From: SZUA-265 sp966249405
GTDB lineage: Bacteria > Myxococcota_A > Polyangia > Polyangiales > Polyangiaceae
Assembly: GCA_966249405.1 (NCBI GenBank)
Contig: CBINDO010000018.1
Span: forward strand, 1-55,731
Direction: 5' to 3'
DNA length: 55,731 nucleotides
In this document: piece after piece, positions 1-8,602 of the stretch
Numbering within the stretch: the stretch's first letter is position 1
How the letters are laid out: each line of letters starts with the position of its first letter
Notes under the pieces: model-generated
What the model saw: only the letters and a program-made list of their open reading frames with translations
Database searches by the model: none
What the model was told of the DNA's origin: nothing
Position numbers and translations under genes: made by a program

Positions 1-570
1 GTCGAGGTTGTTGCCGCGCAGTTCGGCGGGCAAAGCCTCGTAACGTTTGAGCGCTTCACTCGCGGCGCCGAGCTGAGTCGCGAGTTCGTTGCGGTTCGTC
101 GCGAGCTGGGCGAGGACGGGTTCGACCGTGGCGCGCGTGCGGGCGCTGCGTTCACGCACCTCGTTGCACAACCACCGTTTGAGTGGGTTCCAACTTTCGC
201 AATACGCTGCCTCCTCGGCCAAACTTTCGCGCAGGTCGGCTTCCAGCTTTTGGCGCTGCTCGTCGAGTTCGCGCAGCGCCGCTTCAAACGACTCCACGTT
301 CTGACGCAGCGCCATCAGTTCGCTCTCCACCAGCGCTTCGAGTTGTTTGCGGGCTTGTTCCGCGCGCGCTTCGCGGCGACGAAGCTCGCTCTCTAGCCGC
401 ATCGACTCTTGGTCCAGAACGGGCCTTTGCGCGGCCAATTCGGCCATCGCCCGATACGCGGGCAACGCTTCTGTAAATGCGAGGTACGCCACGAACAGCG
501 CCAGAAACAACGCTGCAGCGCGCAGCATTGTGAGCAGCAAGGATTTTATCACTCTGAGTACTAGTGACAT
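1..570 (-). CDS. Coiled-coil membrane protein, C-terminus beyond the left edge
   Basis: The frame is open from an ATG at 570 down to position 1, giving 190 residues with the C-terminus missing. Residues about 8-33 form one hydrophobic segment (signal anchor). Residues about 42-115 are rich in Glu, Arg, Gln and Leu with heptad-like spacing (RLESELRRREARAEQARKQL), which suggests a long periplasmic or cytoplasmic coiled coil. I do not recognise a family. The gene is divergent from the PASTA-protein gene that starts at 768, so the 197 nt between them should hold both promoters. The coding call rests on an uninterrupted frame, a plausible anchor and a coherent coiled coil. Confidence 0.75.
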   Translation of the reverse strand, partial: MSLVLRVIKSLLLTMLRAAALFLALFVAYLAFTEALPAYRAMAELAAQRPVLDQESMRLESELRRREARAEQARKQLEALVESELMALRQNVESFEAALRELDEQRQKLEADLRESLAEEAAYCESWNPLKRWLCNEVRERSARTRATVEPVLAQLATNRNELATQLGAASEALKRYEALPAELRGNNLD

Positions 571-767
571 CCCGCGCTCCGCTGTGTTTTCATACCATCA
601 CGCCCAATATCCCACCCGCGCTGCCGCGAAAAGCCGCCCCGATCGGGTTCACTCGCCGCGCACAAAGCCGGGAACGCCCCCTTTCGATGACCCCCCACCT
701 CTGCTACGGTTTCTAGCCTACGACGGGCGAGGCTTCCGCCCCCAGGCGTTTTGGAGGTTGGTAAGAC

Positions 768-1484
768 ATGAACGGTGCAGCAGTTTTTTTGGTGGCCTTC
801 TTCACCTCGGCAGCGACGTCCATAGGCACGTTGTATCTCGCCGAACGGTTGCACCTGTTTCAACAAGAAGCGCCCGCGGTGGCGACCGTCGTCGTGCCCA
901 ACCTGGAGGGCCTGCCTCAAACGGATGCGATGAACAACCTCAACAACCTGGGGCTGGTGTTGATGATCGGCGGCCGTGAACCTAGCGCCACACTCGCTGA
1001 CAACACCGTCGTGCGTCAGTCCGTGCCCGCCGGTCAGAGCGTGAGCAAAGGCCAAGCCGTCACGGTGACGCTCGCCAAAGCATTGCCCAAGGTCCCCTCG
1101 GTGACCGGAAAGACGGTGGCGCAAGCAACGGCCGCCTTGCTCGAAGCGGGATACAAGGCCGAGCCGGGTGAGCCGATTCACCACGACACCATCCCCGAAG
1201 GTCAGGTCATCAGTCAAATTCCGGAACCAGGAACTGCGTTGGCCGAGCAAAAATCCGTGCAGCTCACCGTCTCCAAAGGCGCGGGTGACCTCGAAGTACC
1301 AAAAGTCATCGGCATGACGTTCGGCAAGGCCAAGTCGACCCTGGAAGAAAAGGGCCTCAAGGCCAAGGTCCGCTGGGTGAACCTCGCCGAGACTTCGTCC
1401 AACGTCGTGTTGCGTCAGACGCCAGAGCCCGGGAGCAAAACCTCGAAGGACACCGAGGTCGAGCTCGTGATCAACCGCGATTGA
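768..1484 (+). CDS. PASTA-domain membrane protein without a kinase domain
   Basis: A 238-residue protein. Residues 5-22 are one membrane anchor. Three PASTA modules follow at about 42-105, 108-171 and 176-237, each with the typical start (VPNLEGL, VPSVTGK, VPKVIGM) and a late 'PxxGxxV' turn (VPAGQSV, PEPGTAL, PEPGSKT). PASTA modules in kinases and penicillin-binding proteins bind peptidoglycan or muropeptides. Here there is no kinase or transpeptidase domain, so the protein is probably an inner-membrane-anchored cell-wall sensor or scaffold (inference). The start is supported by a TTGGAGG ribosome-binding site about 10 nt upstream of the ATG. It converges on the CHAD-like gene that ends at 1521. 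Confidence 0.9.
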   Translation: MNGAAVFLVAFFTSAATSIGTLYLAERLHLFQQEAPAVATVVVPNLEGLPQTDAMNNLNNLGLVLMIGGREPSATLADNTVVRQSVPAGQSVSKGQAVTVTLAKALPKVPSVTGKTVAQATAALLEAGYKAEPGEPIHHDTIPEGQVISQIPEPGTALAEQKSVQLTVSKGAGDLEVPKVIGMTFGKAKSTLEEKGLKAKVRWVNLAETSSNVVLRQTPEPGSKTSKDTEVELVINRD

Positions 1485-1520
1485 AGGCGTTTCCCTCTTT
1501 GCCCGAGACCGCTCGCGCGT

Positions 1521-2573
1521 TCAGCGCTTGAAGTCGGCGCGTAGGCGCTTCAAAAACCGCTTCTTGCGGAGCTCCTTGTACAGGTTCTCCGCCAGCAAGT
1601 GGACGGCGTATTGCTCTTCGGGACTGCGCTTCAGCAGACGCAACGCCTCGTTGTGAGCGTCGATGCTGGTGCGCACTGCGCCGCTCCCGAGCAACGCGTG
1701 TTGCACGCCTTCGACCGTCTCACCCGCGTCCTTCAAGCGTCCGAGCTCGGAGATGAAGTGCGTGTTGGCGAGGTACATGCTGAGCGAGATCGACACCGGT
1801 TTGTCTTCGCGCGTGGGCTCGGGCAACGTGGCGTACGGGCTCTTGGCGATCTCGGACGACAACAACTCGGCGTAAGCCTTGATCGGATGGCAACTGGCGT
1901 CGGTCACGATCATGCCGTCGAGGGCGACGCAATAGATCGGGATCCACCGCAGCTGCCGCCGCAGCTCGTGCAGACCACGGTTGCCTTGCAGCTCGAACAT
2001 GTCGAGCGACGTGTCCTCGAGCTTCGCCAAACGCCGCCGGATCTCGGAGATGAGCGTCTTCTGATCTCTGCGATAACGCTCGAAGTCGAGCGCGCACAAC
2101 GTGGCCAGCAACTCCGCAAAGAGCGGCACCTTGCCTTGTGCATCGGGCATCCAGTCTTTGACGAGCAGTTCGACGGTGCGTCCGCGCATCGTCGCCTCCT
2201 GGATTTCACACCACGCAACCGTCGCCTCCGAGCCGGACAGCGTCTTGATGAGCTCGGTCAACGATCGCGCCGCACCCAGGCCACCGAGCGCGTCTTCCAA
2301 GGCTTTTACTCGCTGGTACACCGACTCGAGCTCGGGATAACGCGCGACGTACAACTTCAGTAACCCTTCGAGGTAGAACACCGTCAGGCGCACGTCTTTG
2401 GCGTGTAGCTCGTCCGCCAACGCGGTCGCGTCGCCGCCGACCCCAAACGCCGGCTGCAGCCGTGCGAGCCAGGTAACGATGCGTTCGCGAGGGCGCCCGA
2501 GCCGTTCACCTACGCCGTAGTGAGACAAAAATGCAGCTACTTCGTCGCTCGGCGGTTGTTTGGAGGGCTTCAT
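1521..2573 (-). CDS. Hypothetical helical protein, CHAD-like
   Basis: I chose the ATG at 2573 (MKPSKQPPSDE), giving 350 residues. The frame extends upstream to 2690, but that part is Arg/Pro-rich and looks non-coding. The protein is almost entirely helical and lacks a signal peptide or membrane segment, so it is probably cytoplasmic. A segment near residue 205 (GLHELRRQLRW) resembles the His-x-x-Arg core helix of CHAD domains, which bind polyphosphate through conserved basic residues. The C-terminus is strongly basic (KELRKKRFLKRLRADFKR). The CHAD assignment is a weak resemblance seen by eye; otherwise the function is unknown. It stands alone between oppositely oriented genes. Confidence 0.7.
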   Translation of the reverse strand: MKPSKQPPSDEVAAFLSHYGVGERLGRPRERIVTWLARLQPAFGVGGDATALADELHAKDVRLTVFYLEGLLKLYVARYPELESVYQRVKALEDALGGLGAARSLTELIKTLSGSEATVAWCEIQEATMRGRTVELLVKDWMPDAQGKVPLFAELLATLCALDFERYRRDQKTLISEIRRRLAKLEDTSLDMFELQGNRGLHELRRQLRWIPIYCVALDGMIVTDASCHPIKAYAELLSSEIAKSPYATLPEPTREDKPVSISLSMYLANTHFISELGRLKDAGETVEGVQHALLGSGAVRTSIDAHNEALRLLKRSPEEQYAVHLLAENLYKELRKKRFLKRLRADFKR

Positions 2574-2758
2574 GCGCTGGCAAGCGTAGCTCAGAACCGA
2601 CCGAACGGCAGCTGACGTCGGGGGGCACGTGCGGCCGCGCGCCCAGCGGTGGGCGGGAGCCGCGCGTCGCTGCCCAGGAGCTGGGCCCAACCCAACAAAT
2701 ACTGCGCGTTGCCGTCCTTCGAAGGTTGGCGCGTCGCGTCGTCAGAGGGTGCGGCGGT

Positions 2759-3685
2759 TCAAAGGCTCGCCGCGGTGATTTGTACCTCCAACGTTTGCGC
2801 GTCGCCCGCGACGACCTCGTCGGTGCAGTTGCTTTGCAAGTTGCATGTCGAACGTTGCTGGCAGTCGGTGCTCACGGCGCTGACGACCAACGACGTGCCA
2901 CCTTGTAACGTGCCGAGCGCGAACGAGATGCCGTCAGCCGAGCGCAGATCACCGGAGACGTCGCTCGAGTTCAGGACGTAGTTGGTATCCCCCACACGCA
3001 ACTGGTAAACGTTGACCGGTCCCGGTTCTGGCTCGCTGGCTTGCACCACCCTCATCTCACTGTTCGATCCAAGGGCTACGCCCTCGAGCGCGACGGTCTC
3101 GACAATGCCGACGAGATCGATGGTGACGTCATACGCCTCGGGCGGTTCACCTGGAACCGTCCACGAGTCGCTGACTGCGACGCTCTCGACGCACCCCGTG
3201 TTGACGCACAAGGTTGCGTCTCCGGAGACCTTCTCGCTGCACGGCAAGTCGACGACCAAGCGCGCGGCGAGCAGAGCGGGGCCCACCGCAGTCAGGACGG
3301 ACACGCTGTCGCTCGACGACGCGACGTCAGAGGTGGAAACGCCGCTGACGGAGGCCGCAGACGACGCGATCGGCCACGCATTCGATGACGAGGTTTGCGA
3401 CTCGCCGCTCGAGGCCTCGGATGCGGTCGACGCGGTCGGGTCCGGATTCGGCCCTGTCTCTCCAGATCGACCCGCGTCTCGAAATCGACCTGCGTCTTCG
3501 AGCCGCTCGGTGTCCTCGAATCGATCGGGGAACTCCGCCTCGAACGAGCCAGGTGCCACGGCCGTAGCCTTGCTCGTGACCGACTTTCGCGAGGCTTCAT
3601 CGTCACAACCGAGCAGCATGGCCCATGCGAACCAGACCGCTGACCAGCGCGCACCGGACATGGCCCTTGCAAGCTTGGAGTTCAT
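2759..3685 (-). CDS. Putative lipoprotein of unknown function
   Basis: The ATG at 3685 (MNSKLARAMSG) begins a 308-residue protein; ATG 3661 is an alternative. A basic N-terminus and hydrophobic stretch end in the lipobox MLLGC, predicting lipidation and export. Residues about 40-120 are a low-complexity linker rich in Ser, Thr, Ala and Asp with RFEDTERLEDAGRFRDAGR-type repeats. The C-terminal ~170 residues are a beta-rich domain with several cysteines (LPCSEKVSGDATLCVNTGC, STDCQQRSTCNLQSNC) that may form disulfides outside the cytoplasm. No family recognised. It is divergent from the lipoprotein starting at 3872, with a 17-nt palindrome between the two genes. Confidence 0.75.
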   Translation of the reverse strand: MNSKLARAMSGARWSAVWFAWAMLLGCDDEASRKSVTSKATAVAPGSFEAEFPDRFEDTERLEDAGRFRDAGRSGETGPNPDPTASTASEASSGESQTSSSNAWPIASSAASVSGVSTSDVASSSDSVSVLTAVGPALLAARLVVDLPCSEKVSGDATLCVNTGCVESVAVSDSWTVPGEPPEAYDVTIDLVGIVETVALEGVALGSNSEMRVVQASEPEPGPVNVYQLRVGDTNYVLNSSDVSGDLRSADGISFALGTLQGGTSLVVSAVSTDCQQRSTCNLQSNCTDEVVAGDAQTLEVQITAASL

Positions 3686-3717
3686 GGCGGGTAGTAGTGT
3701 CGCAAGCGCCCTTTCGA

Positions 3718-3748
3718 TTGGCAACCGAGACGACCCGGCTCTGATAAT
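3718..3748 (+). promoter_or_regulatory. Putative sigma70-type promoter
   Basis: TTGGCA (3718-3723) and TGATAAT (3742-3748) are separated by about 18 nt, a reasonable -35/-10 pair pointing to the plus-strand lipoprotein-kinase genes. The surrounding sequence is unusually AT-rich for this window. The assignment is by eye only. Confidence 0.35.
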
Positions 3749-3773
3749 TTACAGCGGCAAGCTGGATTTTTGG

Positions 3774-3790
3774 ACCACTGGACCAGTGGT
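3774..3790. promoter_or_regulatory. Perfect 17-nt palindrome, candidate operator
   Basis: ACCACTGG-A-CCAGTGGT is a perfect inverted repeat with 8-nt arms and a 1-nt centre. It lies 26 nt downstream of the putative -10 element and between two divergent lipoprotein genes. The size and symmetry fit a dimeric transcription factor site; no regulator gene is adjacent. Confidence 0.45.
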
Positions 3791-3871
3791 TCGAAACGCC
3801 GGTCGAAAAGCGTGCGACCGACGTTGGGTGCGGTTGCCAGCGCGTCGACGTGTGTGCGATCGTCACCCGGC

Positions 3872-4555
3872 ATGTGTTCGCAACCCCAAGGACCGGGTGC
3901 GCAGTTGCGCGCCGGCTGCGCGATCGCGCTGTGCCGTGTGCTCGCAGGATGCCGTACGGTCGCCGCAGGCAGTGCGTTAGTGGGGCTGGCCGGCTGCGCG
4001 CAAGTAACGGGCCTCTCCGATTACGAAGACGCCGTCGTCGGCGAGCGGCTGTTCAGCTTCGAGAGCGATGCCGAGCTCACGAGTTGGAGCTTCGAAGGTT
4101 GTGACCACGAACGCGTGCCCGACGTCGGCGGTCAGAACCCGGGGGCGCTGCGCTTGTCGACCACGACCGAGCCGTGTGTCGCGGCGGCGCGGCTGGCGCC
4201 TCGACGTGAGCCAGCTCAGTATTCGCGCCTCGCGATTTGGTTGCGTGCCGCGAGTTACGATACGGTTGCTGTCGGCATCGATGGCGTGAACAACCGGGTC
4301 GTGATCTGTTCACCTCGAACGACGATTGCCCCCCGGGGTTGCAGCGTGACGCCGGCCCAAGGGGAGCTCGGCGAAGGAGTGCTCCAGCTCGTAGACTTGG
4401 CGCCGCGCAAAGAAGTGGATGCGGACGCCGCAGCGGGAGATGGCAAGGACGCGGGCCAGCCACCGCGCGGTGAGATGACGCAACTCACCATCACGTTGCC
4501 TCCAGTCGAGGGCGACGACGTGACGCTGTACGTCGACGACATTTGGTTGAAGTGA
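3872..4555 (+). CDS. Putative lipoprotein upstream of a Ser/Thr kinase
   Basis: I chose the ATG at 3872 (MCSQPQGPGAQ), 227 residues. A hydrophobic N-terminus ends in LVGLAGC, a good lipobox. The mature part (FSFESDAELTSWSFEGCDHERVPD onward) is beta-rich. It contains a segment that reads like a carbohydrate-binding jellyroll module: a start with a 'fe s d ae' pattern, SRLAIWLRAAS in the middle, and a C-terminal VTLYVDDIWLK, typical of the last strand of such folds. That fold assignment is inference. The gene ends 13 nt before the kinase at 4569 on the same strand, so the two are probably co-transcribed. Confidence 0.7.
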   Translation: MCSQPQGPGAQLRAGCAIALCRVLAGCRTVAAGSALVGLAGCAQVTGLSDYEDAVVGERLFSFESDAELTSWSFEGCDHERVPDVGGQNPGALRLSTTTEPCVAAARLAPRREPAQYSRLAIWLRAASYDTVAVGIDGVNNRVVICSPRTTIAPRGCSVTPAQGELGEGVLQLVDLAPRKEVDADAAAGDGKDAGQPPRGEMTQLTITLPPVEGDDVTLYVDDIWLK

Positions 4556-4568
4556 CCGAGGGCGAAGC

Positions 4569-6206
4569 ATGCTGCAAGTAGGAACGACATTTGCCAATCG
4601 CTATCGCGTCGAACGCCGTATCGCCGGCGGCGGGATGGGCTCGGTCTACGAAGTGACCGACTTGAACATCGACCGTCGGTGTGCGCTCAAGGTCATGTTG
4701 CCGGAGTTGGCCAACGACGCTCGGCTGCGAGAGCGCTTCGCGCTCGAGGCGCGCATCCCCGGACGCGCCGAGAGTGACCACATCGTGCAGGTCGTCGACG
4801 CCGGGCTCGAAGCTTCGTCCAATCACCTGTTTTTGGTGATGGAGTTGTTGCGCGGCGAAGACTTGGCGCAGAAGCTCGAACGCGAAAAGCGGCTCACGCC
4901 GGCAGAGGCGCTCACATGCCTGCGGCAACTCGCCAGCGCGTTGGTCAAAACCCATGCGCTCGGTATCATTCATCGCGACCTGAAGCCGCAGAACCTGTTC
5001 GTGGGCCGACGCGAGGATGGCACGCTCCAGCTCAAGGTCCTCGATTTTGGTATCTCCAAGGTCCTTCAAGAGACGAGCGTCGGTAGTCAACGCACCGAAG
5101 TGATGGGCAGCCCGCAGTACATGGCGCCCGAACAATTCGCCGGACAAGTGCCAACGCCCGCGACGGACATCTTTGCGCTGGGCATGATCGCCTACACGCT
5201 GCTCGTTGGCGACTCGTATTGGTCACCAGAGGCCGAACGCTTCCACAACCCCATCGCGTTCGGTATCCACGTCGCCAAAGGCGTACGCGAGAGCGCCGTC
5301 GCGCGTGCGTTGCAAATGGGTAAACAACTACCGGCGCGCTTCGACGAGTGGTTCTTCAAGGTCACGCACATCGATCCCGAACGACGTTACGCGACGGCAG
5401 CCGAGGCCGTGCAAGCGCTGGCGACGGTGCTGAACGACGGTGAAGCGTCGGGCATGGCGACGTTGGAGCGAATGCCGAACACGATGCCGCTGCCGCCAGT
5501 CGTCGGTACGGACACGATGCGACCGATGGAGAGCAGCGGTCCGCTGGTTCGGACGGCGGCGAGTTTCGTCAAACCCAAGACCGTCGCCGTGAGCCTCGGT
5601 GTGCTGTTGGCGGTGGGCGCGATCGCGTTAGGGTTCGAGATGAACGGCGAACCCGAGGCCGAACCGAATGAAGTTTTGCCGACGGCGGCGATCCAAGGGG
5701 CGCCGATGTTGAACACCGAGGTCACGGCGGACAAGCCGCTCCAAGGCGAGCCCACTGTAGCAGACACGCCGCAGGTCGCGCCATCCGCCACCACTCCGGC
5801 TGTCGGTGAGTCAGTATCCAGTATGCCAATGCCCACTAGTGGGCCAGCGTCGAGCACGCCCGTTGCCAATGCGCCCGTGGCCAGCATTCCTGCGGCAAGC
5901 ACCAAGCCGTCCTCGAACGCGCCGAACGCGAACACGGTGCCCGCGGCTACATCGGTGTCGATGTCGTCGAAACCAGTCACAGCGCCGCTAACCAAGCCAA
6001 CGGTGGTCACGTCAGCCGCACCGAAACCCGTCGCAGCGACGTCGCCCGCGCCCAAACCCGTCCAGCCCACGGCGACCAAGACGTTGTGCTTTTACGCGCT
6101 CTCGTCGGGTCGCATCGTGCGCTACGTGCCTGGGCAAACCAAGGGTTCACCAAAGACGTTCCCGTGCCGCTCGAACGGCGCCGGCCAATACACGAAGGTG
6201 CCGTGA
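4569..6206 (+). CDS. Membrane-anchored Ser/Thr protein kinase (PknB-like)
   Basis: A 545-residue Hanks-type kinase. The kinase domain spans about 12-285: glycine loop IAGGGMGSVYE (18-28), ATP-binding Lys41 in ALKVM, catalytic HRDLKPQN (135-142), DFG (159-161) and APE (186-188). All key residues are present, so it should be active. A single membrane span at about 337-356 is followed by a ~190-residue Ala/Pro/Ser/Thr-rich exported tail ending in a short Cys-containing module (CFYALSSGRIVRY) that could be a small sensor domain. The stop is 2 nt before the next start codon, so translation is probably coupled to the TPR-like gene downstream. This kinase plus TPR-like membrane protein pairing recurs in myxobacterial genomes (from family knowledge). 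Confidence 0.95.
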   Translation: MLQVGTTFANRYRVERRIAGGGMGSVYEVTDLNIDRRCALKVMLPELANDARLRERFALEARIPGRAESDHIVQVVDAGLEASSNHLFLVMELLRGEDLAQKLEREKRLTPAEALTCLRQLASALVKTHALGIIHRDLKPQNLFVGRREDGTLQLKVLDFGISKVLQETSVGSQRTEVMGSPQYMAPEQFAGQVPTPATDIFALGMIAYTLLVGDSYWSPEAERFHNPIAFGIHVAKGVRESAVARALQMGKQLPARFDEWFFKVTHIDPERRYATAAEAVQALATVLNDGEASGMATLERMPNTMPLPPVVGTDTMRPMESSGPLVRTAASFVKPKTVAVSLGVLLAVGAIALGFEMNGEPEAEPNEVLPTAAIQGAPMLNTEVTADKPLQGEPTVADTPQVAPSATTPAVGESVSSMPMPTSGPASSTPVANAPVASIPAASTKPSSNAPNANTVPAATSVSMSSKPVTAPLTKPTVVTSAAPKPVAATSPAPKPVQPTATKTLCFYALSSGRIVRYVPGQTKGSPKTFPCRSNGAGQYTKVP

Positions 6207-6208
6207 CG

Positions 6209-7318
6209 ATGCAGCGTGGTTACAAGGGCATTTCGCGGCTCGGCGTGTGGCTGTGCGGAGCTTGGCTCCTCGGGGCTTCTGCATCAGCACAGGCGCAGAC
6301 CGCGACGGCGAACGACACCACTCAGGGTGACCTCGTCTTCGAACGCGCGTACGACGCATACTCGAAGGGCGACTTTCAGGTGGCTGCGGCGCTTTTCGAA
6401 CAAGCCGCGGCCTACTTTCCTCACTGTCCCACTTCGACGGCGTTGCGCGGCAAGTCCCTCGAACAACTGGGCCGACTGGGGGAGGCGTACGAGGCCTACG
6501 CCAACGTAAACCCCAAACCACCCACCGCCGAGGAGGCGCCGCCGTGCGCCGAAGCGCGTCGCGAGGCGCAGGCCAAGATGGCGTCGTTAGGCAAACACGT
6601 GGGGTGGCTGCGCCTCGAGATGGCTCCAGACGCCGCGCCGCCGACCACGGACAACCAACGACGAATCTGGCTGACGCTGCCGAACGCGCCGGGCCCCGCG
6701 GCTAATCGGCAACGTTATGTACGGAGCTTGCCGGCGCCGTCGGAGGCGGACGGAGCGGGCGCGCTCGTTTGGGAGCGCCTCGCGGTGACGGCGGGCGCCG
6801 TCGTGGTCGCGTTGGACGCGAATGGCGCTAGCGCGCAGGCGGTGACACTGACGCCAGGGACGACCACCACGATAACATTTCCCCCACCTGGCGCGAACGC
6901 TGGCGCGCCCGAGCAAGCCGCGCCGGACGCCTCTTTCCAAACCAGTGACGCAGACGCGGCTGCTTACCAGAAACCTTGGATTTGGGTCGGCGGCGCGGGT
7001 TTGGCGGCGATTGTGCTCGGGACGGTCACCGGGATCGTGGCGTCGAACCAGACCGATGAAGTGAAGGCCGAGTGCGACAGCGCAGCTCGGCTGTGCACCG
7101 CCAAAGGTATCGAGGCGCGGGACAGCGCGAACACGTTGGGCTGGGTGAGCAACGTCTCGTTCGGCGTCGGACTTGCCGGGTTGGTAACCGCGGGAGTGCT
7201 GTATCTGAACGGTGACGGGGACGCCGCCCAAAACAGCCAGGGGGCCCGCGTGAGGGTGCTGCCGGGCGTAGCATCCAGCGCCAGCGCCGACGGGGCGACG
7301 TTATCGGTCGCTTGGTGA
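6209..7318 (+). CDS. TPR-like exported protein with two C-terminal membrane segments
   Basis: The ATG at 6209 lies 2 nt after the kinase stop codon. The 369-residue product has a signal peptide (LGVWLCGAWLLGASASAQAQ). It then has a tetratricopeptide-like helical pair (FERAYDAYSKGDFQVAAALFEQA, split at about 40-75) with the usual Ala/Leu/Tyr spacing, and a beta-rich PEGA-like middle domain (LRLEMAPDAAP onward, ending LTPGTTTTITFPPPG). Two hydrophobic segments lie near the C-terminus (WIWVGGAGLAAIVLGTVTGI and SFGVGLAGLVTAGVLYL). The likely role is a scaffold or output partner in the envelope for the co-transcribed kinase; that is inferred from context. Confidence 0.85.
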   Translation: MQRGYKGISRLGVWLCGAWLLGASASAQAQTATANDTTQGDLVFERAYDAYSKGDFQVAAALFEQAAAYFPHCPTSTALRGKSLEQLGRLGEAYEAYANVNPKPPTAEEAPPCAEARREAQAKMASLGKHVGWLRLEMAPDAAPPTTDNQRRIWLTLPNAPGPAANRQRYVRSLPAPSEADGAGALVWERLAVTAGAVVVALDANGASAQAVTLTPGTTTTITFPPPGANAGAPEQAAPDASFQTSDADAAAYQKPWIWVGGAGLAAIVLGTVTGIVASNQTDEVKAECDSAARLCTAKGIEARDSANTLGWVSNVSFGVGLAGLVTAGVLYLNGDGDAAQNSQGARVRVLPGVASSASADGATLSVAW

Positions 7319-7404
7319 GCGTTCGTGAGCTTTCCACCGCCTTCACCGTGACGCGCCGCCGGCGGCGACGCTTGACAACGGCCGTGGGCCGCGGATGCTG
7401 AGGC

Positions 7405-8556
7405 ATGCTCACCCGCTCCGGAGCTCAGGCGTCGTTCACCCATCGCAGGCGCATCTTCGCCGGCTCGCCCGGCTTCGAGTTCATCCGCGTTGCGTTGCTT
7501 TGCGGTCTACTCGGGGCGTGCCACGACGCATCGCGGACAACGACACCGACGGCCCCGGCGCCCACGTCGCCGTCACCCCTGGTCGACACGCAAACGACGA
7601 CTGCCGCCAACGCCGCGCCTGAACCGAAGAGCTCCGAGTCCCGGGTCACCGCGCCGTCAGTAGCTGCGACAAGTGCACAGCCTCGAAGCGCCACTCCGAG
7701 TGTCGCGACCGGCGCATCACCGGATGCAGACAGCTCGACCTCGCCGGCCAAACCGACGCTCCCCGTGCCTCTCGGCACGTGTCTGGAAGAGCCGACCGGG
7801 ATCGCGGGCCAATGGCAGGTGCGGAAGGTGACGTATGCTGCTGGCAAACCGAGCTTCGTGCCCAAATACTTCAGGGGCGTGTCCTTCGGCGGCAACGGAT
7901 TGATCGCCTGGCACGATGGCTGTAACCAACACATGGGGCGATATCGGTTCAATGGCGAACAGATGACGATCGATGATCTCGAGTCGACGCTGGTCGGCTG
8001 CGACGACGAAGACGACATCGGTCTGCACGAGACCACGCGGTTCGAGCTCTCGGGCGATCGAATGAAGCTGTTTACGCCAACCCAAACCTACGAGCTCGGC
8101 CGCGACACGACGTCCGTGCTGACGCGTTCGGCGTGGTCGCTGTTTGCCATCACCAACCGGCAAACGGGCGAATCCACGAACGTCGACCGGTTCCGCCTCG
8201 ACTACGGTCAACTGCTCCTCGAGACCGAGGAGGACAAACACTTCAAGTTCGTCGACCTCGACTACACGGAGCTGACCGGCAGCGTGGACATCGAGAAGCC
8301 GCACGCGATCAGGATGCGCTGGAGTCCTACCAGCCAACACTTGTTGAAGACCAAAATCCCGACCGAAGCGCCGCTGCCAGACGCGAACCAGAACTACGCA
8401 AAAACGAAGGAGTCCTTCCCCACCTCGTGGGCTCATCGCCTCGAACTCGACCGCGTCACGTCCTTTTGCGTCGTCGAATCCACGGCCAAGCATTCTCCGC
8501 GCGTGGTCCTCGAGCTGCGCAGCGACCGTGCTATCTACACCTTTGCGCCGCGCTGA
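7405..8556 (+). CDS. META (HslJ-like) domain lipoprotein
   Basis: A 383-residue protein. The N-terminal region ends in a lipobox (CGLLGAC, near residue 39), then a ~90-residue Thr/Ala/Pro/Ser linker. From about residue 125 a META-type domain can be seen: GQWQVRKV at the start, then GCNQHMGRYRFNGEQM and a closing STLVGC, matching the 'GCNxxxGxY...T...C' pattern of HslJ/META proteins. A second, less similar beta domain follows (RSAWSLFAITNRQ onward). Proteins with this domain are envelope-located and of poorly defined function. It follows the kinase and TPR-like genes by 86 nt on the same strand and converges on the GtrA-like gene. Confidence 0.8.
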   Translation: MLTRSGAQASFTHRRRIFAGSPGFEFIRVALLCGLLGACHDASRTTTPTAPAPTSPSPLVDTQTTTAANAAPEPKSSESRVTAPSVAATSAQPRSATPSVATGASPDADSSTSPAKPTLPVPLGTCLEEPTGIAGQWQVRKVTYAAGKPSFVPKYFRGVSFGGNGLIAWHDGCNQHMGRYRFNGEQMTIDDLESTLVGCDDEDDIGLHETTRFELSGDRMKLFTPTQTYELGRDTTSVLTRSAWSLFAITNRQTGESTNVDRFRLDYGQLLLETEEDKHFKFVDLDYTELTGSVDIEKPHAIRMRWSPTSQHLLKTKIPTEAPLPDANQNYAKTKESFPTSWAHRLELDRVTSFCVVESTAKHSPRVVLELRSDRAIYTFAPR

Positions 8557-8602
8557 CGTGCCGTCTCGAGACGCGCCGCTTTGGCATGGCGCGGGCGTGC
8601 TC

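Noticed and set aside
3012..3980. A 322-codon plus-strand open frame
   Set aside because: Mostly antisense to the lipoprotein at 2759-3685, which has a signal peptide and lipobox; the plus frame has none.
7372..7400. TTGACA at 7372-7377 as a promoter for the META lipoprotein
   Set aside because: The hexamer at the right spacing (ATGCTG) is a poor -10, and it would end only 5 nt before the start codon.
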